A DNA stretch of 64,000 bases from Limnephilus marmoratus (taxonomy: Eukaryota; Arthropoda; Insecta; Trichoptera; Limnephilidae): the NCBI GenBank assembly GCA_917880885.1, contig OU862907.1, positions 70,365,072-70,429,071 on the forward strand, in the 5' to 3' direction. Below are positions 53,289 through 63,768 of the stretch, piece after piece. Under the pieces are notes generated by a model. That model was not told the origin of the DNA, did not search any database, and saw nothing but the letters and a program-made list of their open reading frames with translations. The position numbers and the translations under genes are program-made. Each line of letters opens with the position of its first letter. Within the stretch, counting starts at the first letter, position 1.

Positions 53289-53685
53289 AATATTTTGATA
53301 TCTAAGGAGCATCACATAGGAACTATTGCATATATTTGTGTATTTTTATAAATCTACAATGTAAAAACCTATTACCGTTTTCTTTTTAAGTATCTTGCAT
53401 TTTGTCGTGTATTTTTCATCCCATTTAATTAGTCACCTGTAAATTTTGTAATTACTAACATACCTACAAGTTTATTTCTATGCCATTTATAACTTAGAAA
53501 CTTTCTCTTTTATTGTAATGCACTATCTTTCCTTAAATTTATCTGTATACTTACCTTTCATATGATGTTTACTAGTTATATTCTTATAGTTTATCTTTTT
53601 TATTTAAAAACTGTCTCTGTATTATAAACTTGTCATGTAAAAGCCCATCAGGGCGTTGAAAATTAATAAATAAATAAATCATCAC
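51665..53685 (+). mobile_element. Jockey-type LINE, 5'-truncated
   Basis: RT coding sequence followed by a 400-bp 3' UTR ending GCCCATCAGGGCGTTGAAAA and AATAAATAAATAAAT at about 53,645-53,680. No endonuclease or ORF1 is present, as expected for a truncated insertion. Confidence 0.8.
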
Positions 53686-53777
53686 TTCTTCTAATACTGC
53701 AAAATTATTTTGTGGTAACATTTTAAATTCAGATTTATATATTATACTTTGTTTTAACCACTTAATTATTTAAAAAA

Positions 53778-53818
53778 CCGACATGTTTCGTCAGCGAAGC
53801 TGACTTCCTCAGGGTTTT
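53778..53818 (-). ncRNA. Variant hammerhead-type motif in PLE end
   Basis: Minus strand: CTGAGGA (53,806-53,812), a GTCAGC/GCTGAC stem with a TTC loop, then GAAA (53,786-53,789). The conserved box differs from CTGATGA by one base, which would be expected to impair cleavage. Confidence 0.55.
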
Positions 53819-53933
53819 GACAGAACTAATTTTAAAAATAGACATAAATAGGTAATAGAGAAAAATAATAGCCATAAACAATAATAAGATTTGAAAGAAA
53901 ATAATGTATAAGGAACGAGGGGCAATATAGAAC

Positions 53934-53993
<60 letters not shown>

Positions 53994-54000
53994 ATAAAAT

Positions 54001-54795
54001 TTAAAAGGGGAATAGATTTAATAATGGGTCATTTAAAAACAATTTTTGACTATTAATAATATTTAAATTTGCATTAACACTCTTTCTAATCTCTAAAATT
54101 TCTAATTTATCCAACTGAATGCCATTGACATTACAATGTATTAATTCTATTCCACTGTTAAAATTAAACGTATGACTAGTTTCTATTAAATGGTTGGCAA
54201 ACTCCGAGAAACTATTATTATTTAAAGCTTTCATATGCTCTTTAATCCTTATTTCAAAATTTCTCGAAGTTTTACCTATGTAAAAGAAATCACAATCATT
54301 ACATTTCAATTTATAAATTCCAGATTTTTTCATTTTTGAATCTCTATCTTTATTATTTACTATGTAATTTTTAAGTTTATTGTTTGCATAAAATACAGGA
54401 ACAATTTCATTAGGTACATTCTTTTTAATTGAATTAGAAATTTTATTATTAAAATGCATCATTTTCCTCCATTTTTTCACTTCTTTATCCTTTTGTATAG
54501 GGTAGATGTATGATCTAAGGAAATTATTCTTGTATTTTTTATTAAGAATTTTTTCAATTACATTGGAATTATAACCATTATTGATTGCAATTTGTTTTAT
54601 AATATTGAGTTCTTTTGAAAAATTATTAAGAGATAAAGGTACATTAACTAATCTATGAATCATAGAATGGAAAGCTGACATTTTTTGAGAAATTGGATGA
54701 TTGGAAGTGTTATGAATTACAATGTCTGTGTATGTACTTTTGCGAAAAATATTAAATTCAAATTTATTATTAATTATTGAAATATTTAAATCCAA
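54001..54795 (-). CDS. PLE RT C-terminus with GIY-YIG endonuclease
   Basis: A 264-codon frame entering from the T tract. The start is truncated: it begins with MDLNISIINNKFEFNIFRKS, corresponding to the segment just after the catalytic YVDD of a PLE RT. KKWRKMMHFN and a connector follow, then the nuclease: GIYKLKCNDCDFFYIGKTSR, IRIKEHMKAL and FANHLIETSHTF near residues 158-215. The essential GIY, YIG, arginine and a C-terminal glutamate (LEILEIRKS) appear present. Without the RT core it cannot be autonomous. Confidence 0.85.
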   Translation of the reverse strand: MDLNISIINNKFEFNIFRKSTYTDIVIHNTSNHPISQKMSAFHSMIHRLVNVPLSLNNFSKELNIIKQIAINNGYNSNVIEKILNKKYKNNFLRSYIYPIQKDKEVKKWRKMMHFNNKISNSIKKNVPNEIVPVFYANNKLKNYIVNNKDRDSKMKKSGIYKLKCNDCDFFYIGKTSRNFEIRIKEHMKALNNNSFSEFANHLIETSHTFNFNSGIELIHCNVNGIQLDKLEILEIRKSVNANLNIINSQKLFLNDPLLNLFPF

Positions 54796-54800
54796 AACTC

Positions 54801-54869
<69 letters not shown>

Positions 54870-54984
54870 GTTCTATATTGCCCCTCGTTCCTTATACATT
54901 ATTTTCTTTCAAATCTTATTATTGTTTATGGCTATTATTTTTCTCTATTACCTATTTATGTCTATTTTTAAAATTAGTTCTGTC

Positions 54985-55026
54985 AAAACCCTGAGGAAGT
55001 CAGCTTCGCTGACGAAACATGTCGGT
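54985..55026 (+). ncRNA. Variant hammerhead-type motif, inverted partner
   Basis: CTGAGGA 54,991-54,997, a GTCAGC-TTC-GCTGAC stem-loop, GAAA 55,014-55,017, followed by CATGTCGG. The same single-base variant sits at both ends, so it was present before the copy was made. Confidence 0.55.
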
Positions 55027-55229
55027 TTTTTAAATAATTAAGTGGTTAAAACAAAGTATAATATATAAATCTGAAATAAATAAATAATTTTTTGTGGAAA
55101 AGAGTCAATACGTCTAAAATCTGATTTAAAAATGACATTTTTCTGGTTTTCTCCGGTAATACCCAACAGTCTTCAGGCGGACGATAATCCGTTGAGAAAC
55201 CTGTTGATGAAAATGGAATATGCTTTAAC

Positions 55230-55549
55230 CTAAATGCGATTTTAGCTACCAGCGGGTTAAGGTGGAGGAAGGCAAAGTACTCACGCAATGTTTTCATTGC
55301 TATCGATTCGGCCACACTTCGCTCCGATGTCTGGATAAAACAAATGCCGCTACATGTAGCCACTGTTCTGGAAACCACAACTTTCAACAATGTACCAACA
55401 AGAACTCCGATCCTATATGTAATAATTGTTCGTTTCAAAACAAAAACTACAAACTAAGTTATGACACTAATCACAATGCATCCAGCATTAAATGTGTATA
55501 TCGTGCTAAAATGCTTAGAATCGCTCAAGACAAAATCGATTATTCTTAA
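55230..55549 (+). pseudogene. LINE ORF1 C-terminal zinc-knuckle fragment
   Basis: The frame opens after a TAA near 55,230 and contains three cysteine clusters: CFHCYRFGHTSLRC, CSHCSGNHNFQQC and a third starting CNNC. This CCHC-knuckle array is typical of gag-like ORF1 proteins of Jockey-superfamily LINEs. The N-terminal part is missing. Confidence 0.75.
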
Positions 55550-55958
55550 AGTAAGTAGAAGTATGATACATAAGTAACTATTCACGTACTATTCACGTAC
55601 TAATTACCCGCATTATATATTTACACTGCATAAATGATTTTAAAATGCGAACTAAAATAAATATTATTGCTACATACATTAAATATATCTTACTATTATT
55701 ACGAAAATATTTGACCATATCAAATACAACTGTTACAGGTCGTTCTATGAATATTTATTTCACTAACTGTAAATCTAAGATAAATATGTATTTTATATTG
55801 AGAGTTTTTGTTAATACTTTTTATTACTGTTGTTAATATGTATAACTCGATGAACACTTTTTCTCCTAAAATAATTTTTTTCCCCTACAATTACATTGTC
55901 AACAATACGACAATTTCAAAATCAATTTTTTATTATTCTATACTCTTAAAATACTATT

Positions 55959-58927
55959 ATGTCTGACTCATTATTTGAAGATATAGATTCATCTTTCAAG
56001 ATTTCGGAAGATATTTGTTTATCTAGTGTCGAATGTAATAACATACTATTAGAAATGAATCTCTCAAAATCTTTAACAATCCTTCACTTAAATATCAGAA
56101 GTGTCTGTAAAAATTTTGATCATTTTACACTTGCATTAAACGAACTTGCACATAAACCGGATTGTATTGTGTTATCGGAAGCCAGAATTAGCAGCTACTC
56201 AGGTACCTATAATTTACCTGGATACAATAATTTTGTTACAACTTACAAAATAAATCAAAATAGCGGAATCATTGTTTTATAAAATGTATTCATGACAATA
56301 TTTCCGTGAATGAAATACATATCGATCTTGTAAACTGTCTTCATATTCAAATTAATATAAAAAACACTTTTTTTGATATAATAGCATTATATAGAACACA
56401 TAACTCGAGCATTAGTAATTTCACCGAGAATCTGAAATCTATTATAAATACAAATTGTTCTCGAAATGCATTTGTTGTGGGCGATATCAATATCGATATA
56501 TCTGATGAATTTGAAAACAATAGAAATAAAGAAAAAACTGATTATATCAACACATTAACGGAACTAAACTTTAAACCATGTGTAAAAAAATATACGAGAG
56601 AATGTCCTGGACAAAGGCCATCATGCATTGATCATATCTGGTGTAATACTAATGAAACTGAAAAAATAAAATCAATTATTTGGAAAAATAATATTACTGA
56701 TCATCACACATGTATTGTAGCCTTTAAAACTGACAAAATAGATGTGAAAAATCACTCCCACAATAATTTTCCAAAAACTATTATTAATTACGAAAAATTA
56801 CAACAAAACCTTAACACTGAAAATTGGGAAACTGTTCTATCCTCTAATAACACCGATTTATGTTCACTAAATTTTGAATCAATCTTAAATAAGCATATAA
56901 AATCCTCCTCTTCCATTATAAAATACTCTCCAAATAATAAATACAAAAAATTAAAACCGTGGATCACCCAAGGAATCATAATCTCAATTAGACATAAAGA
57001 AAAAAATTATAAAGAACATAAAAAATTTCCATAAAACTATAAACTATACGAATATTTTAAAAAATTCAGAAATAAACTATGTTACATTATCCGGAAAACC
57101 AAAGAAGATTTCTATAAAGAAAAAATCAATATTGCTGGCAACAATAATAAAAAGGTATGGCTAACTATCAGTGAAATTATCAATAAAAAATCTAACATAA
57201 ACAAAATTACAGATATTGATAACAAAATATACGATGTAAACACGGATCCAATGAAATGTGCAAATATTTTCAACAATTATTTTGGATCAGTTGGTGAAAA
57301 ATTAGCACTTAAAATTAAAAACATCGAAAATAATGAACTATATACATCGCCTTCAAATCCTTGTAATACCTTAACACAATTCCAACGAACTAACGCTGAT
57401 GAAATCAAACACACTATTAATCAATTAAAAGGCAATTCTTCCCCCGGTTATGACAATATTTCGGTAGAAATTCTTAAAAAAAATTCTGATTCACTTTGTA
57501 AACCATTGGCACACATCATAAATACAAGTTTCGAAAACGGCAACTTCCCAGTAAATTACAAAAAAACTATTATTACTCCTATTTTTAAATCCGGTGATCC
57601 CTTTCTTAGTAATAATTATAGGCCAATTTCTCTTACCTCAAATATTGCAAAAATATTTGAAAAAATTGTAAAAAAACAGATTTTTAAATTCATAAAAGAA
57701 AATAATATATTAAATTCACATCAATATGGTTTTAGAGAAAATTTGAGCACTCAAGATGCTATCGTAGACCTAACATCTGAAATATATAAATCTTTAGATA
57801 ACAAAAAAAAATGTATTGGAATATTTGTCGATTTACGAAAAGCTTTTGACAGTATCTCACATTCGAATCTTATATCTAAACTAAAGAAAATTGGTATAAC
57901 CAATAATGCCCTAACGTGGATCGAAAATTACCTATTTCATAGAGAGCAATTTGTCAAATTAAATGGTTTTCTCAGCGATTCTCAAATCAGTAAATTTGGA
58001 ATCCCGCAGGGAACAGTATTGGGACCAATTCTCTTTATCATTTATGTTAATGATATTTTTAAACTCACCATAAAATCCAAACTAATATCTTACGCTGATG
58101 ACACAGCAATTTTAGCTGAGGGATCAACGTGGAATGAAACTCAGAGAACGGCGGAATCAGATATAAATTTAATAAAAAAATGGTTTGATCAAAATTTACT
58201 ATCACTAAATACAGATAAAACTTTTGTAATTCCTTTCACTCTGACTAAAAATGCTACCCCTGAAAATCTAAAGATATGTATACACTCATATAATTGTAAC
58301 TCAAATTCATATATATGTAAACCTGATTGCTCTGTACTCACTATTAAAACCAATGTTAAATACCTTGGGGTAACTATAGACAATAACATAAAGTGGAAGA
58401 TGCAAATCAGCACAACAGTTGAGAGACTAAGAAAATTAGTGTACATTTTCATTAGAATTCGAAGCATTTTAAATATTAGTATGTTAAGAACTATTTACTT
58501 TTCCTTAATCCAATCAGTGCTACAGTATGGAATTGTTGGTTGGGGCGGTGCATTCAAAACTTCTCTTTTACCATTGGAAATCATTCAAAAACTAATTATA
58601 AAAATAATTTTAAAAAAGACATATGATTACCCCACTATCAAATTATTTCAAGAATTTAAAGTACCTTCACTTCATGTTATTTATAAAAAAATTACAATTC
58701 TACAAATACACAAAGATTGCTTCAATAATGAGAGCTTCACTCCTTTTTCAAACAGCATTAGAACAAATATCCTGGGCTCTATGACTGTCCCGCGTTGTAA
58801 CACCACCACAGCTCAACAATACTATAAATATATTGGAGTTAAATGGTTTAACCAATTACCAGTTAATTTAAGATTGGAAACAAATTATAAAAAATTCAAA
58901 AAATCAATAAAAGCTCTTTATATATAG
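55959..58927 (+). pseudogene. LINE ORF2, endonuclease-reverse transcriptase, two lesions
   Basis: The first frame (55,959-56,282) holds the endonuclease start: ILHLNIRSVCKNFDHFTLAL, CIVLSEARIS. A single-base loss near 56,279 shifts to the frame 56,306-57,034, with DIIALYRTHNSS, VVGDINIDIS, CIDHIW and ITDHHTCIVAF. A TAA at 57,032-57,034 interrupts, but the same frame continues through NKLCYIIRKTKEDFYKE into the RT (57,251-58,927): IFVDLRKAFDSISH, FGIPQGTVLGPILFIIYVND, SYADDTAIL and VLQYGIVGWGG. Apart from these two lesions all domains are complete. Similar in layout and motif spacing to ORF2 at 13.9 kb, so probably the same clade. Confidence 0.9.
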
Positions 58928-59390
58928 CTTATCACAATATCTACATCTTATAATATTTTATTTCTAAACACTATTGTAATATCTGATATCCTTTTTCTTT
59001 CTTTATCTTTCATCTTTCTTTTTTATCTCCTCTTCTTTCTGCTACATTCGTTCTATTATATGTTTTATATATTATATAAAACTATAGATGCATATTATAT
59101 GATATAAACGATTTTTTTTCTTCTTTGTATACTGTTAATTATCCATTAATTGATCTATATGTATATTAAAAAAATATATATATATATTATTTAAACTTAT
59201 ATAAAAATTATTAACTACATTCGTTGTCTCCGCCTTTTTAGCACGAGCTTTGCTCAAAAAAAAGGTGTAAGACGTATTAAATAATGTATATATTTTTTAA
59301 AAAAAAACTTTATAGAATACAAGAAAACATGTTATTTTTTGTAACATTTATTAAATAAAAAAAAAAAAAATAAAAATAAAAATATATCAT
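58928..59390. other. LINE 3' UTR and AT-rich junction
   Basis: Contains CTCCGCCTTTTTAGCACGAG, then GCTCAAAAAAAAGGTGTAAG at 59,227-59,270, a (TA)n run near 59,173 and an A-rich tail near 59,355-59,380. The element end is not precisely fixed. 59,383-59,390 is the left target copy of the next element. Confidence 0.45.
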
Positions 59391-60435
59391 CAGGCGCGGC
59401 CGGTGCCTTCAATTTTTGGTGGTTAATAAATAAAAAAATAAAATTAGACAGTCTAGTAACTCATAACTCGTACAGTGCCCTTGAGGTTATAGCGGTAGGA
59501 ATTATTCACAAAAAAACGGCGCTATACAAATTATCCATTTATTATTACTATAATTTTATGTAAAAGTTTTCTTTGCGGATTTACTATCTTGGTTGATAAT
59601 TAAATGTAGTTTTGGCGGGCTCTCTGCTTTTATTTTCATAGTTCATATATTCTTAATATAGTCTATATTTATTATTATATAACTTTTAATTTTAAAAAGG
59701 CAAGGAAATTTAAAACAGCGATATCTATCGTTTAATAACACACTAACACCTATCATAGTTCCATGAACAACACACAGTAAACGTTTCTTTTTAGCGCGCC
59801 CCCCGCGCGATAGTAAACCCCCTTTACTGAGTGAATTTCGCAATACATATATGTGACAAAAATGCACAAACAAAAGGTCCCAAAAACTAATAATGACAAT
59901 GTCAAATCGGTTACCTCTCCATCAAGATAATATCACACCCGCAGACCCGCTGACTCATCGTTACATTTTACAAGAGAAAAATATAATTACTATCCTAGTC
60001 AAACCCTACTACGAATGGTCATTTCGCTGGAAGGATTCACTTCGGAATTACTCGGGCATTTGAGTCAACCGCGCGGCGCACCATTTTTTCGCTACGATTT
60101 TGTATTTTGACGGTCTAGAGATGTTGCTGGGGGCTTCATACAAATGATAATTCTCAAACGGGCGCTTTGCTGAAACGCGTGGAATGGTATGTACCTACCT
60201 CGGCTCCTAACCGATATAACTTGCGCGCGGGAAGCAATGCTTTGGGCCACGATAATTTATTATTCTCTACCAAATTCATGTATATTTAGATAGGAAGTAA
60301 TTTTTTTTTTTAAATTTAAAATAATCTGCGCAATTTTATAATTAAAAATATTATGTAATACGATGAGCTGCAAAATGTTGTTTAATTTTGTTGGCGGTTC
60401 GGCGCACGAGTGCACTTTAGGACGAGCCGCGCCTG
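59391..60435. mobile_element. Nonautonomous hAT-like element
   Basis: Ends CAGGCGCGGC and GCCGCGCCTG are perfect 10-bp complements 1045 bp apart. Flanks TATATCAT (59,383-59,390) and ATTATCAT (60,436-60,443) match at six of eight positions, consistent with an old 8-bp duplication. The interior has a family D-like piece (59,470-59,540) and GC-rich patches (GCGCGCCCCCCGCGCGA), but no transposase. Confidence 0.7.
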
Positions 60436-60453
60436 ATTATCATGTAATATATA

Positions 60454-60779
60454 CAGTGAAATCCGTTTATAATGACATCGAAGGGAAATGATAAACACGT
60501 CATACTAAGCGGAAGTCATACAAAGCATTTTGTAGAAAATAAACAAGCTCCTATATTTGTTAGGCATAAAATGAATGAATTTATTTTAATTGAGAGAAAC
60601 ACAGCATATTAAGACTCGTGAAGTGCCAAGCACGCGCCGAACGTGACATGTCACTATAAGCGAAGTCATTTATCCCAATTTGTTATAAAGAATTTTATAT
60701 GAAAACCAAACTTCGCTGTGGAATTACTTCATATTAAGCGAATAAATATAGGCAGAGTCATAATAAACGGATTCTACTG
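60454..60779. mobile_element. Tigger/pogo-like MITE
   Basis: 326 bp with ends CAGTGAAATCCGTTTATAAT and the complement of TAATAAACGGATTCTACTG, flanked by TA (60,452-60,453, 60,780-60,781). Several internal GTCATACTAAGC / GTCACTATAAGCG segments repeat the terminal theme. No frame. Confidence 0.82.
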
Positions 60780-61774
60780 TATACGAATAATAAGATATAT
60801 TATCTCGTAAGCAGAAAACAATCGCAAAAAAAACAGTCGCTTCATTTTTATATGGATATTTGAGCAGAATTCATCAAGGTAATTTTCGGGCAGTTTTTCA
60901 AAATACCATCCAACGTTCAACAGTTTATATATGTTGTTAGGGCGCCCCTTCTATGGGCTGGGCCCCATCAAGGGTAAATTGCCACCGGAGGGAGGTTATA
61001 GGAAGGTGGTAATGGGAAATAATGAAGGCAGAGTGGTCTCTAGTGGAGACGCGAGGGAGCGGATGCTTCCTTCTCCTTGCCGTGACCAGCTCAAAGTCGG
61101 TGGAGGTGGAGTCCCTTCTCAAGGACCATGGATCAGCTGCGGCCTCATCTCCCCAGGGTTGGTGTGGAAGGGTATTTCGGATCAATTGTTAGTGAAACAG
61201 GGCGTATGAACACACAGTTTATTCCTCTAATAGCACATGGTCCACATACAAATAGTAGTAGTACCTACGAGGCGGCATCCTCGACCTAGATTCCACTTTA
61301 AATTACTCTCTCTCTGGTCCCAGGTACATTGAAGTACCCATCACTGTCCCGCCCCGGTATAGGCGACTTATGGTCGCCCCTTCGGAGCTCTCGCAAGAAT
61401 CTAATTTTTTTTTTGAACGACTCTACATTTATTAAAACGAATCTAGACCTTCAATGTCCCTACATACTTTGTTAGGTGGCGGAAATGTAGGATCGCCTAC
61501 AGTCTAAGCTGTAATAGTCAAAAAGAAAAACTAATACTACTGGTCCCAGGTACAATAGGGAAGTTATCAGCACAAAATAGAGTGCTTACATGGGATCCGT
61601 GTTGAGGCAGGAATCGCTAGGGCGGCAGTTTGCTCAACCGCTGTCATCTGGTGTTTGGTCACACCAAGGGCTCACATCGGGGACCTTCCCACATAGTTAC
61701 GGAGACACTTAGCCATTACAAAGGCCGTAAATAGTACTTGTTGAGATTTAGCAGACTACCAACCGGCGTAGTAA
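60780..61774. other. Unassigned, GC-richer, probably repetitive
   Basis: 60,931-61,209 (+) has a 92-codon frame (GKLPPEGGYRKVVMGNNEGR) with balanced composition. I do not recognise it; text such as TCTCAAGGACCATGGATCAG suggests an element 5' region. 61,310-61,700 contains two CTGGTCCCAGGTACA segments (61,314 and 61,539). No supported gene. Confidence 0.3.
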
Positions 61775-61777
61775 CGC

Positions 61778-61846
61778 ACAGTGGAGTTCGTACCATCGCC
61801 CCAGCTGTCCGACTCCTCAAAGTGGAAAACGAGGCCCCGCAGGAGG
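61778..61846 (-). repeat. Partial duplicate of the 61.9-kb exon
   Basis: Minus reading gives RGLVFHFEESDSWGDG, matching RGLVFRFEESDGWGDD of the neighbouring exon with a few substitutions. It starts from an AGGAGCGCAGGC-type border and soon diverges; no donor follows, so it is probably a broken tandem copy. Confidence 0.6.
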
Positions 61847-61894
61847 AGCGCAGGCATATAGAAGCTAGAAGGTTCATGAACAAGTTCCGCGTAC

Positions 61895-62050
61895 CTTGGG
61901 ACGGGGTTCATCGGTGTTCCTGTGCTGCGACGCCGCCATGTCATCGCCCCAGCCGTCCGACTCCTCGAAGCGGAAGACAAGGCCGCGCTGCGGGTCGCAG
62001 ACGGAGCGCAAGCGGCTCTCACGGCTCTCACGGCCCTCGCGGCCCGACTG
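61895..62050 (-). CDS. Coding exon of an unrecognised host gene
   Basis: Minus-strand GC-rich segment ending CCCCGTCCCAAG then GTACGC (donor at 61,894). The reading frame gives GREGRESRESRLRSVCDPQR, GLVFRFEESDGWGDDM and ASQHRNTDEPRPK. The upstream acceptor is uncertain (CTGCGGCAG at about 62,048 is the best candidate, though without a good pyrimidine tract). Charged and probably disordered; no domain recognised. Confidence 0.5.
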
Positions 62051-62065
62051 CCGCAGGTTCGCCTT

Positions 62066-62165
62066 ATGGTACGTTTCCACGCTTGCCAAGGCTTGGCAAA
62101 CCTCCACAAGCTCCAAGCGTCCACAAATCTCGCTTGGCATTTGGAAGTCGTTTACATGCTTGTGA
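62066..62165. repeat. Dispersed repeat family E, copy 1
   Basis: CGCTTGCCAAGGCTTGGCAA and CTCCACAAGCTCCAAGCGTC recur in altered form at 62,790-62,950. It abuts the exon at 61.9 kb directly. Confidence 0.5.
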
Positions 62166-62789
62166 ATGCGTCAGTGCGCTACCTACACCCGAGCATGGCG
62201 GACGTGTCGGCTATTGCGTTTGGTTTATCATACTTTTATTTGAAATACAAGCAAAGTGTAACAAAAACAAGGAAAGCTCGACGACCACGAAGATGGTGGA
62301 TGATACAGATTCATAATAATCGTACCAGGTCGCTTTGCACAAAGAGGAGACATTATCTTACAGGCTAAATGCTATAGCTTTTTGTCTCTTTTTAGTACCA
62401 CTTTTTTGTTTCATCGAGTTTCAAATCACAACGGTGCTAAATAAGTTTTCGCTTCAAAAATAATGATCGCAATTGGGACCCGAACTCGAGGATCACTTGT
62501 CTTGTATTATAAAAAAAGTTATTCTAACAAAAATCATATATTTTTTTACTATAATAAATAGTAAATCATCAATAAAATATTTTTTATTTATTTAGACTTT
62601 TTAGGTAAATCCAGTCGCAATGAATTACATAACATAAGTGCATTAAAATAAGGTACTTATACATTTTAATAAGTCTGGCACGCCTCATACGTCATACATA
62701 TGTCTCGTAATGTTATACTTAAATATTATCATAGACCGCATGGAGCAAAAACGGCGTGCATTCGCCGCTAGTTCGAAAGTTCCACTGAG
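62166..62789. other. Noncoding spacer
   Basis: 62,345-62,460 resembles the tract at 35,440-35,560. The rest is AT-rich, with no gene. Confidence 0.4.
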
Positions 62790-62950
62790 CGTTTGCCGAA
62801 GCTTGCCGCTGGATCCGACCCCGACTGGATCGGCGGCAAACTCTCGCAAGCTCTTGCAAGCCTACGCAAACCAAGCCAAACGACCTGTTTACACGTTTGC
62901 GTTTGTGGACGCTTGCCGAGGCTTGGCAAGCATGGAAACGTAGCATTAGA
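62790..62950. repeat. Dispersed repeat family E, copy 2
   Basis: Rich in short palindromic words: TCGCAAGCTCTTGCAAGC, GACGCTTGCCGAGGCTTGGC. The overlapping open frames on both strands here arise from this periodic composition and are not genes. Confidence 0.5.
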
Positions 62951-63399
62951 CTGGGCGGCCGAGTCGCGCTCAAAATTCGCCGAACGACGTTGATCCTCAA
63001 TTTCCTGAAACGTCAAAATAAACAAACTAAAAACAAAATCAGATATATTTTGATATCACAGTTAGTTGTAAATCAATGGACCGTAATAAATTTGTTTATT
63101 TACTAGCTAAGGTCAGAGTTTACACAGAGTTTTCTAAATCAAATGTAGACAGTGACCTTCCTCTTCTTTTGAAAGTTATATGTGCAAAATTTCATCAACC
63201 TCGGCATTAAACCGTAGAATTGCATACAAATCAAATCCACACTGCCCGCTTGCCAGCCCGTTCGTCCACCAAATACAGACATTCTCCTTTAGTTATATAT
63301 TTCAACCAATTTACACAAAACCTTGACTAATTATGTACCTAATCTTTCCTCATGAAACACTCTACTTATATACCTGTGGAGGAGCCCATAATAATTTAC
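62951..63399. other. Probable intron
   Basis: AT-rich sequence between the family E copy and the donor at 63,399. No gene recognised. Confidence 0.4.
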
Positions 63400-63611
63400 C
63401 TGATGCTGAGTCTTGGGTGTGGCAGAGTCCATAAGAACAAAGGAGAAGTTCTCGCGTTTCTTGACGCCGCCGGTAGCCGGGGCCAACTGCGGCGGGAGTC
63501 CGACGCTGGCGACGACTGCTGCCGCACTGACGGCGCTGTCCTCGGTGGCAGACTGGCGCTCTCTCCGGCCGGGGGACGGGTGCGGGCCAGACGGCTCTGG
63601 GTCGCTCATTA
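63400..63611 (-). CDS. Coding exon of an unrecognised host gene
   Basis: On the minus strand, acceptor GTGTGTTGCAG (63,612-63,622) precedes TAATGAGCGACCC, and donor ATCAG-GTAAAT sits at 63,399. The frame reads SDPEPSGPHPSPGRRERQSA, VVASVGLPPQLAPATGG and KKRENFSFVLMDSATPKTQH. Proline/serine-rich N-terminus, then a less biased segment (ENFSFVLMDSATP) likely to be conserved. A start at the internal ATG (63,607-63,609) or reading from an upstream exon are both possible. The family is not recognised. Confidence 0.6.
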
Positions 63612-63676
63612 CTGCAACACACCAAATACTGACAATGTATTGATACTACACTAGATGTATTGCAGTGACACTACAG

Positions 63677-63768
63677 CTGTCCTCGGCAGCAGACTGGCGC
63701 TCTCTCCGGCCGGGGGACGGGTGCGGGCCAGACGGCTCTGGGTCGCTCAGTTCGCACGCAGAGGACAT
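63677..63768 (-). CDS. Candidate first coding exon, tandem copy of the 63.4-kb exon start
   Basis: Starts ATG at 63,766-63,768: MSSACELSDPEPSGPHPSPG then RRERQSAAEDS. About 80 bp are nearly identical to 63,535-63,606. After AEDS the sequence diverges and reaches a stop within eight codons unless spliced (AGCT-GTAGTG is a possible donor). It may be the true start exon, an alternative first exon, or a duplication remnant. Confidence 0.5.

Larger units (their letters stand above)
53731..55072 (-). mobile_element. Second Penelope-like element, short, with inverted ends and A/T tracts
   Basis: Inverted ends of about 205 bp (53,731-53,938 and 54,869-55,072) share TCAGATTTATATATTATACT and ACCGACATGTTTCGTCAGCG. 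Next to each, on the inner side, is a long homopolymer: A (53,938-53,990) and T (54,803-54,865). The body encodes only a C-terminal RT piece and a GIY-YIG domain. Possible target duplications ATTATTTTGTGG and AATTTTTTGTGG flank it. It is unrelated in sequence to the PLE at 9.4 kb. Confidence 0.85.

Noticed and set aside
54722..54994. Frame with a long phenylalanine run
   Set aside because: Translation of the T homopolymer inside the PLE.
60931..61209. 92-codon frame as a host gene
   Set aside because: No start context, splice signals or recognisable domain; more likely the 5' region of a repeat.
61738..62368. Long plus-strand frames (192 and 148 codons)
   Set aside because: They lie antisense to GC-rich minus-strand exon sequence and family E repeats; the minus strand has the splice signal and the duplicated conserved peptide.
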